A stretch of DNA of 64,000 bases, taken from Rhytidiadelphus loreus. Its lineage: Eukaryota > Streptophyta > Bryopsida > Hypnales > Hylocomiaceae. The position numbers were made by a program, and so were the translations under genes. The notes under the pieces are model-generated. The model was given only the letters and a program-made list of their open reading frames with translations. It had not been told where the DNA came from and did no database searches. Shown here in pieces: positions 56,437 through 64,000 of this stretch. The stretch is taken from positions 65,801,093 to 65,865,092 of the forward strand of contig OX344763.1 in the NCBI GenBank assembly GCA_947034895.1. Reading direction: 5' to 3'. Each line of letters opens with the position of its first letter. Position 1 is the stretch's first letter.

Positions 56437-59400
56437 ATGAGCAAGGATTGGTCTTCTTGGTATGGCTTCCCGGAGGTTGGTAAAGTGCAATGCCGGTTTT
56501 GCAACTTGTTGTTTGCCAAGAAAGTAAGCCGGATGTTTAGCCATTTAGGATACCAAGGCTCATCGGGGTCTCGTGACAAAAGAATTAGCCTTTGTTCACC
56601 GATGACATCTCAAGTTCGAGCTTTATTTTTGGGTTGCCAGAGGGTGATCCTACGAAGATCGGCTCTAAACAATGTGGATGGCAGTGGCACACCTATGGCT
56701 ATGCGGGAATGCGATAATTCAAATGGAAGAAACATGGCACGGTCTACACATTCCGACTCATGCACTGCACCGGAGGATTTGGATCCATTGTCTTCTGAAG
56801 TAAACCTCAGTACACAAAGATCAAGTGAACGTGGTACTCCGCGGGGATCAAGCAGTAGGCCTCTGATTAGTCAGAAGCAAAGTAGTCTGGTGAATGGATT
56901 TGAAGAAGCAAATAAACGCAAGTTGAATGCGGTGTGGGCCAATTTCTTTTATGCTGCAAACATACCATTTGTTGTTGCCAGAAACCCAACATTCAAAGAA
57001 GCGGTGAAGAGAACAACCGAGTTTCAACGGCCTTATATCCCACCGTCATATCACGACTTACGCCATAAATTGCTTGACTAAGCGAAGGCAGACATTGAGG
57101 TCAATCTCCGAAAGCGGACCGAACACAGCATTAGGAAGTTTGGAGCAACATTGTCTATTGATGGATGGACGTTGGTTACGAATCAGCCGTTGATAAATGC
57201 CATGCTTGTGTCTTCTGCAGGTGAGCAGTTTTTGGGAGCGATGGATACAACAGGGCACGAAAAAATGCAACATATTTGGCTAGCATACTTGAGAGCTTTA
57301 TAGAACAAGTAGGCCCCAACAATGTGGTGCAAGTGAATACAGATAATGCGTCAGTGAACCCTGCAACGTGGAATTTGATATCTAGTAAATATCCCCACAT
57401 TTTTTTTCAAGGTTGTGTGGTGCATGCCCTCAATTTATTGCTGAAAGATTGGGGGAATGAACAATGGATTGAAGAAGTCATGGAAAATGCCCGTATCGTG
57501 GTGAAATTCTTCAAAAAGCGACACATGCCACTTGCAATATTTCGGAAGTACTCACCAGAGTATAATTTGTTGATGGCGGTGGAAACAAGGTTTGCCTCTA
57601 ATTACAACATGATTGGACGCATGTTGAAGGTCAATGGGAAGTTGCAACAAACAGTGACGGACCCGCAATGGGATGAATACGCAAGGAAATTTGGGCGGAA
57701 CTCCAAATCCCGCAATGAATGTCGGATGGTGAAGAAGATAATTTTGAGCGAGCATTTTTGGCGCCGTTGTCAAAATTTCAAGGACTTGTCGGCTCCCGTT
57801 GTAAATGGTCTACGTGACTTGGATGCAAAGAGGCCATGCATGGGTAAGGTGTTGCATATAATGAGGAAATTAGAGAAACATGTCCTGTCTTTAGATAAAT
57901 TGCCTTTTCGTTTGTCCTCAGACCTCGCCATCCCACTAGTGCAACCGTATTATGCCCGACGGGAATTGGTGGAGACTGATTTACATTATGCAGGAACTTT
58001 ATTGAACCCCTACCTTCTTGAAGATCAAAAGCTAGCCGACAACTAAGATGCAATGGATGCATGCAAGCGTGTTCTGATGAAAATTTGCAAACAAGGGGAA
58101 TACGCCTCAGTCGTGAAAGAATTTGTAGCCTTCCGCCACAGGGAACCTCCATTTCACAACATGTTGAACCCGGACGAGCAACAATTGTCGGCGCACGCTT
58201 GGTGGGATTTTGAAGGTGCGTGTGGGAAGCTTATTGCTCCAATTGTTAAGAGGATTTTGGCCCAACCGGTATCTTCGTCTTCATGTGAACGAAATTGGAG
58301 TAGCTATTCATTTGTTCACAACAAATTTCGAAACAAGTTAAAGCCACAGAGAGCCCAAGATTTGGTGTATGTGTACACCAATTCGAAAGTCCTTTCTACA
58401 TCAAAGGAAAACGATGAGAAGAAGTGGTACACCGAGAACGTGGAGTCGGAAGATTCTATGTTGGAGGACGAGCGTGATGAAGATGGTGAAGATGGTGATC
58501 CTCTATTCGATGACGAAGATGCTATGAACGATGACATCACCAATTTGGATGATGAGCCGCTCCGGAGCCCAAATCGGAACAATGAAGACGGGGATAGAAA
58601 TGCGGAAGACATTTACAATTTTCCATTGGATGAGGACAATTGTGAATATGATGAAGGTGGTCCTTTTATAGCTAAATTTGTAGATGGAACCGGGTTGTTG
58701 ACTACCGAAAGGATTCTAGCAAATACGGAGGACACTCATGCGCAAATAGTAGAGGAAAATGAGGCAATGTTTGTCAATGATTGCATCCTCCAAACAGATG
58801 AAGTGATTCCAATTCTCGAGAGTCTACCCATGACAATGGCACTTGTAGAAGAAAATCCCGAAGTCAATGACATGGGAGAGTGTGGGGTGAAGTCTGACAT
58901 GAATGTGGATAATACAAGTGTTGAATGTGTGGAAGTACCATCAAATGTAGATGCACGTGTGACGGAGTTTGGTCACCCAATGCTAGTTCACAACGTCGAA
59001 GCCCAGAAGCAGATTGTGCAAGATCTCCAATTACGACCACGTAGCGATCATCCATCAGCACTACATACAAGAGGTAGTACAACTTTGAATGGTCCCGGAA
59101 GCTCAAGATTTGGAAAACAAGTTGAACAACATTTGAGCAGTCCGACCGGAATGCACCTTCGTGTCAATCTAGATCCATTCAATTTATCATGTAGCGATGA
59201 TGAGAAGGACGAGACATTGGCATCAATGTTTGGTCAACGTTCTGGCCAAACAAAACGTGATTCATTCAAATCGTCTGATGGAACATTGCAGTAGATGAAT
59301 GGAGCAAAGATACCCAATCAAAGAGGATCGCAAGTAAGACCACCAATGGTAAAAGAGTCCCACAAAGCTCGAAATAAAAGATTAATGGAGGCTTTTGCAA

Positions 59401-59729
59401 TCTCCCCATTAAAAAGACAAAGTCTTGGTAAAACCCCTCTTGATGTATGTCAACCAATTTCAGCGAGGAAATTAAAACCGATTCATGGCCTTAAAGAAGG
59501 CATAGGAAAGTCTACACTAAGAGCCAAACAGGAGCAGAGGAAGGACCGACCAACGAGGTCAGTCGCATCCAAGCAAGTACAAGAAGAAGGAGGGGCAATT
59601 ATACAATCTTTATCAGAGGATATGGAAAAGTCAGACAACGATGAAGATGAAGATTCGGGATGGAATACTAGAGGTCATAGTAGCAGGGCAGAGGTGAAAG
59701 GAGATAGTGATTACCAGCCTTCGGGATGA
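56437..59729 (+). pseudogene. hAT transposase (BED finger, DUF659, hAT dimerisation), three stops and one frameshift
   Basis: From the ATG at 56437: a BED-type zinc finger (C19, C22, H36, C53 in VQCRFCNLLF...FSHLGYQ...ISLC), a disordered linker, then ATLSIDGWTLV and VNTDNASVNPATWNLI with GCVVHALNLLLKDWG. These are the DUF659/hAT catalytic blocks. WWDFEGACGKL and SSSSCERNWSSYSFVHNKFR form the hAT dimerisation domain. An unusually long acidic tail of about 450 residues follows. The gene is broken by TAA (57079), a lost base in an A-run at 57260-57265, TAA (58044) and TAG (59292). It ends in TGA. It is the transposase of the 14.8-kb element, which therefore now needs help to move unless introns were missed. 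Confidence 0.85.
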
Positions 59730-59994
59730 AACGGATGTATAATTCATTATTCAAGTGTTCATGATGAATTGTTACATGGAAGCATGTAACGGCAATTTAT
59801 TTTTTGAACCTATCATTGTAATGCACATGAACTTAATGATGTTCAAAATATCATCAAGGTTTTTTTGTTTTTCAATAGTCAAGCACTATTGATTGAAATT
59901 ACATTGTGTGCATCATTTTCTGGATTAAGTATTACCTACAGAAATGTAATAGTATAATGCATCAAATTTGGCTTCATATACTGTTGTTTTATGG

Positions 59995-60245
59995 ATGTCC
60001 GCCCGTCCGCGCCGTCCGCGGCTTTCGTCCGCCGTCCACGCGGTCGCGTCTGCCGTTCGCGGCTTCCGTCCGCCGTCCGCGCCGTCCTCTCGTCCGCCCA
60101 TCAATCCGTCCGCCGACCGCGCCGACCGCGCCGACTGCTCGTCCGTGTCGTCCGAACGGCCGACGGATGCCATTCGATGGACACCGTCCACATCGTCCGC
60201 GCGTCCCGAAAATCTGGATGTCTGGATGTCCAGACGTCTGAAAAA
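59995..60245. promoter_or_regulatory. GTCCGC array 5 (right end of the hAT element)
   Basis: At least seven exact GTCCGC motifs in about 130 bp, all in the same orientation, then a TGGATGTCTGGATGTCCAGA stretch that echoes the left end (GTCTGGACG...GGACGTCCAG). It ends 40 bp before the right terminus. Confidence 0.75.
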
Positions 60246-60287
60246 TGGACGTGATTTTGCCCCGGACATTGAAATTCGTCAATCCTG

Positions 60288-60340
60288 TTTGTAGGTTGTT
60301 GTAGTCATTATGTAGGTTGCCGTAGTTATTTCCAAGTGAT
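60288..60340 (+). repeat. 8-bp hAT target duplication and rest of the 21-bp tandem array
   Basis: TTTGTAGG (60288-60295) repeats the bases left of the element, and the 21-bp units resume with TGTAGG at 60290 and 60311. Confidence 0.9.
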
Positions 60341-60499
60341 TTCTAAGTTGAGTGTAGTAATTAACAAAGTCATGAATGTGTGTTCAAGGAGTCATTCTTC
60401 GAAATGGTGACTAGTATAGCTACTCAGGCAGTCATTGTGAAGTTGGATAAGAGTACAACATGGACTCCAACATATGACTTAGAAAATGATAGAAATAAT

Positions 60500-60780
60500 A
60501 ACATTGGAGTCATATACAATATTCATTATAAAAATGACTAGTTTGGTTGCAATACAAGAATAAATGACTACATTTGTATTATAACTACACTATGATTGCA
60601 CTATGATTACATTGTTACTACACTATGATTATACTATAACTACACTATGTCAAAATTTGAACTGCCTGAATTGCTTGAACTACCTAAATTGTCTGAATTG
60701 CCTAACTTGCTTGGGTTGTCTGAACTACCTAAATTGTCTGAGTTTCTTGAGTTGCCTAAATTACCTAAATTAGAAAACAA
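60500..60780 (+). repeat. Low-order repeats: ACTACACTATGATTA units, then GAACTACCTAAATTG units
   Basis: From 60560 to 60645, variants of ACTACACTATGATTA recur. From 60655 to 60775, imperfect 15-30 bp units with TGAATTGCCTAA/GAACTACCTAAATTGTC follow. In one frame they would encode NLGNS-type repeats, but there is no sign of a real gene. Confidence 0.65.
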
Positions 60781-61249
60781 CAAACAACTAAGACAACAAA
60801 TAACAACAAACAAATAACAAGCAGTAGAGAGCACTTAAGAAAATGTAAACTATTACATCCAAGAAGTGAAGGCTGACCTAAACCTTCATTTAGAAGCAAG
60901 ACGAAAAAATGAAAAGAGGTTGATGAGTAAGAAGCAAGAAGGAAACAAAAACAAGAAGAAAAAGTCAAAAGAGGTTGATGAATAAGAAACAAGGAGGAGG
61001 CAAAAGCAAGAGGAAAACATGAGAAGAGATGAAGCTTGAAGGAGGCAAAAACAAGAGGAAAACATGAAAAGAGATGAAACTTGAAGAAGAAGGCAAATTT
61101 AATAGGTGGTAACTAATGTAAACCTAAATTCTGAATGAGAGGCAAAATTCGTGTTGTTCATCTTCAATAACTGCAGCTATAATGTGTGTTTGCCACGTTA
61201 CATCTCTTATGACTAAATAATGACTACATAAAGACAGAACAAAGATTAA
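60781..61249. other. Purine-rich non-coding stretch
   Basis: Repeated AAGAAGCAAGAAGGA/GAGGCAAAAACAAGAGGAAAAC phrases, 60890-61100, suggest a decayed short tandem repeat. No gene. Confidence 0.4.
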
Positions 61250-61400
61250 TTAATGACTACTCAATGACTATATTCTAATCAATGACTACTCAATGACTAT
61301 ATTCTAATCAATGACTACTCAATGACTACTCAATGACTACACTCTAATCAATTACTAATAAATGATTAATCAATAACCAATAAATGATTAGTAACTAACA
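61250..61400 (+). repeat. 29-bp direct repeats with AATGACTAC motifs
   Basis: The unit CAATGACTACTCAATGACTA plus TATTCTAAT occurs almost exactly twice and then decays (ATTACTAATAAATGATTAAT). The AATGACTAC word also occurs beside the CACTA-type end at 45 kb, so these may be its subterminal repeats. Confidence 0.7.
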
Positions 61401-61489
61401 CGCAATTACAACATGCCACATGTCAATCTGCATAGAAGTAGAAAGGCGGCTGACCTAAAATCTAAGTTGTCAATTTGCTATCAAAATAC

Positions 61490-61765
61490 AATTTGACACA
61501 TCCATCTATCAATCAATTGTCCATTTGACCCCACCATCTCAACCGACCATTTGATCTATTCGTTTGAGCTATTCATCTGATCCCACCATCTAATCCGTTC
61601 AATTGATCCATCCATCATTCCATCTCAACCATTCATTTGATCCGATCATCTGATCCATCCATTTGAGTTGTCCATTTGATCCATCAATCTGAGTCATCCA
61701 TTTGATCCATCCATCTTTTCATCTAAGACGTCTATTTGATCCATCTATCTAAGCCATTGTGAGCT
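61490..61765 (+). repeat. Imperfect CCATTTGATC-type tandem repeat
   Basis: About a dozen variants of a 10-20 bp phrase (CATCTGATCCATCCATTTGA) in 270 bp, non-coding. Confidence 0.7.
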
Positions 61766-64000
61766 CCAAATTCGTCATTTAGGACTCATGATTTTATTTT
61801 TTCAATTTTTGCAAAATTAAGTTCGGTTTTAGGTACAAAAAGCCCCCAAAAGAGTGTAAAACCAAAATAGGTATGTGTCATGCCATTATAGTATTTGGTC
61901 ATAATTATAATATTTTCCTTTTAGTTCACCCAAAATCCACATGTGAATAGGAAAAATCCCCAAATTTGATGTAAATAGTGGGATTTGAGTGAATATTACC
62001 AAAATAGCCTAAAATTTACCAAACAAGTGACTCATCAAGGCTAAATTGGTCCGAGGGAAGTCCAGAAAGGTTCTAAAGTTCATTCCCAAAGAAAGGTTTC
62101 AGTTTTCCCACTTCATCAACGAAATAGTAGAAATCCCAATGAGTTAGCCTGTAGGAGTTACATTTTCAGAATGGGCTCACGGAAGAATCTAGGGCTGCCA
62201 GATTGTGTTCTTAGACTAAAAGCATGCCAGGAAATCAAAAGCGAAGTTAATTCACCAAGATTCCCTTGTATGTAAAAGATTCCTTGACTACCGGTAATTC
62301 AAGACGAGTGGGGATTTAATTGCTGCTATCCTGAAGTGCAGAGTGAGAATATGTGCTTGTACTTGGGTCATGGAGTTCCATGAGAGACTCCATGAAAAGT
62401 CTCGGTTTTTTCTGATCATTGAAGGATCTTTTTCCGAGCGGTCAACTACCTAAACTTACGATGGGAAATTTCTAGTAATTACCTTGGTGGTGGTAAAATC
62501 TTACTAAAAATTAGAATAGGTTGTTTTATGATAATAAGATGCTCTAACAAGTTTCAAGACATCCTGATTATTAGAAGACAGTAAACCAACAAGATTCTTC
62601 AAAATTGGTGAAATTTAAGTTAATTTGGAGAGTTGATCAACTATCTGGCGGCATACGAATTTAGAATGAGGTCGAAGTGAGGTCTTTTCTTACTCCCTTG
62701 TACCTACTTAAGAGCTTAGGCTAGTTACTTTTCATAGAAAAGTCAACCTCCAAAAGTTGGTTTTTTACCTTTTTTGGTCGTTAAATTGGCGCTAGGATTC
62801 ATTGAGTTTTTAGCATAAGAAGAAGGGGCACGCACTTCCTTTGAATAAAAATTGGCCTTCTGAAGCCAATGGCACAATCCGTTTGTGATTTGGAGCATTT
62901 CTACAAAAGTTAGAGTTTCGGACCAACGTAGAAAGTCAAAAATTGGAGATTAGGATGAAAATCTTAGTTGATAAGATTACGGCTTAGGAATTGAGAGGGG
63001 GTGAGCCACCTTGGAAGAGTATATAAGGGGGCTCATTCTTCTCTCAAGCCACCCCTTAGGTTCATTTTTGAACCACCTTGTTATCATTTGGGTTCATTTA
63101 GTCGGATTTTGGCCATTTAGGCCACGTTGCTAAATTCTCTTGTTTTTTTAGCATTTCAAGCTCCTTTGTTGTTGTTTTTGGAGCTCTCTTGAAGGACTTG
63201 GGGTCCCTTCAAGCTTAACTATCTTTTTCTTGTGTTTTGTTGAAGTATTTAAAGCTTGGTTGTTATTGTTGTTGTTTTGTTCAAGGTTGTATTTTGTTGA
63301 AGTTTCTTTGTGTCTTGTACTAACCTTGCACTAATCCTAGAGAGTTTCCTTCCCTTATGACTAGCGATGCCGCTTAGGGGAGACCTCTAGTGTTTATTTG
63401 AGTGATTTCCACGATTAATACACGTGTACTAACTTATAGTTTGGTGGTTGTACTAACACTTGTTTTATCGTGCAATTCGTATGTAGCTTCTTGATGTCCT
63501 TTTGATACACTTGGTTTTATTTAGGTCCCATCCGGGACGACAAAGCTTTGAACTTGTATATTAGAAATTGTCTTAGAAATTAGAGTGTTATCAAAAAGAC
63601 GGCGAAGCTTTGAACCTCCACCTTCCTTTGATCATTTCTATGTAGTTAGGCCTTTGGCCTTAGTTTAGTCAAGCCGTTATTGTTAAAATTATTTTTTTCT
63701 TTAGGGCCGAGACCAAGGGTGTAGTCAGATTGATAAGAAGAAAGGTCAATACAGATTGAAGTCCATAATCTCATAATAGAGGTCAAGAGCTTTCCAAAAA
63801 CATAAAATACAAAGAAATTGGAGTTAAAATGGTAAGATATAAGCAAATGAAGTTTTAAATACTAATTAGTGCTTAAAACTTCATCCATGCATAACTTCTA
63901 CTAGAAAAGTCCGATTTGCAAGTTCCGCATCAACTTAGAAAGCTGGTTTTAGCCTCTACAAGGAAAACATATTAGAAATCTAAAAATAGTAAGCTGTCAA
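61766..64000. other. Right-hand end, no gene identified; possible promoter at 63 kb
   Basis: No open frame over 66 codons with recognisable content. GAGTATATAAGGGGGCTCAT at 63015-63034 is a strong TATA-like site on the plus strand followed by a pyrimidine-rich leader, so a transcript or an LTR U3/R region could begin here. A second LTR copy or a primer-binding site would be needed to call a retrotransposon; neither is in view. Confidence 0.3.

Larger units (their letters stand above)
45440..60287 (+). mobile_element. Complete 14.8-kb hAT transposon with cargo genes
   Basis: The left terminus CAGGGTTGAC (45440-45449) and right terminus GTCAATCCTG (60278-60287) are inverted repeats with one mismatch in ten. 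The 8-bp TTTGTAGG stands directly outside both ends (45432-45439 and 60288-60295), the exact target duplication size of hAT elements. Inside are a hAT transposase (56437-59729), two related zinc-ligand genes, a kinase-like gene and five GTCCGC-rich arrays. A smaller element is nested near 52.1-53.8 kb. Typical hAT elements are 2-5 kb, so this is unusually large. Confidence 0.92.

Noticed and set aside
13199..59729. A recoded genetic code in which TAA and TAG mean Gln, as in some ulvophyte algae and ciliates
   Set aside because: In-frame TAG/TAA codons fit Gln well, and three genes end in TGA. But in-frame TGA also occurs in the CACTA-type gene (14367, 15808), the fusion gene (26058, 25578) and gene B. 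The intact 950- and 494-codon genes contain no TAA or TAG inside. Deamination decay explains all cases.
60640..60992. A small minus-strand protein with NLGNS-type repeats
   Set aside because: The frame is only the translation of a decayed short tandem repeat; it lacks a plausible promoter or domain.
1..64000. LTR retrotransposons, rRNA, tRNA genes or CRISPR arrays
   Set aside because: No reverse transcriptase, integrase or protease motifs, no paired LTRs, no tRNA-like cloverleaf and no spaced identical repeats were seen. The regular palindromes at 26-34 kb are not separated by spacers of constant length and lie in intron contexts.

Overview
This is transposon-dense nuclear DNA from a eukaryote with plant-type introns, almost certainly a streptophyte. 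The evidence is the CACTA/En-Spm genes (TNP2 and a Transposase_24-type partner), an Ac-like hAT element, AAACCCTAA telo-box motifs beside putative 5' exons, GT-AG introns and CT-rich leaders. I cannot name the species. A seed-free plant or a charophyte alga is a guess only. I found no convincing ordinary host gene, rRNA, tRNA or CRISPR array.

Layout. (1) 1-17.4 kb: part of a CACTA-type locus, with a TNP2 transposase in exons on the minus strand (406-5772) and a divergent Transposase_24/TnpA-like gene on the plus strand (13199-17372). A 7 kb AT-rich gap lies between them with a few exon-like pieces. (2) 18581-37595: a 19,015-bp element bounded by a perfect 25-bp terminal inverted repeat and a possible 4-bp target duplication. 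It has two divergent genes. The minus-strand gene has five exons (26258-19147), all joined in phase 0. It appears to fuse a ParB-like 'NGQHS' segment, a degenerate N4/N6 DNA-methyltransferase-like region, a charged coiled coil and an FCP1/SCP-type HAD phosphatase-like domain. The plus-strand gene (34184-37036) is an intact 950-residue protein with the look of a DDE/RNase H-fold transposase. Both genes are preceded by a ~0.9-kb putative leader intron holding six copies of a 21-bp imperfect palindrome (half-site TTATCNTCGA). Further copies sit in the introns and exons of the minus-strand gene. (3) 37.6-45 kb: decayed exons, including a second methyltransferase-like gene related to the one in the 19-kb element. 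(4) 45440-60287: a complete 14,848-bp hAT element with a perfect 8-bp target duplication (TTTGTAGG). It is inserted into 21-bp tandem repeats that lie just inside a CACTA-like end at 45035. It carries two related zinc-ligand proteins, a protein-kinase-like protein and a damaged hAT transposase. GTCCGC-rich arrays lie at both ends and upstream of each of these genes. A smaller element rich in TCCGG motifs is nested inside. (5) 60.3-64 kb: simple and tandem repeats and one strong TATA-like site.

How the genes work together (inference). Both large elements share one design: a transposase, accessory genes, and many copies of an element-specific short motif beside the gene starts. This suggests that element proteins bind their own promoters and ends. 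Nearly every broken gene is broken by in-frame TAG/TAA/TGA codons that are one C-to-T or G-to-A step from Gln, Arg or Trp codons, and few have indels. That is the pattern expected from decay of methylated DNA. The 950-residue transposase-like protein and the 494-residue kinase-like protein remain open.

All homology statements come from motif recognition by eye. No database search was run.
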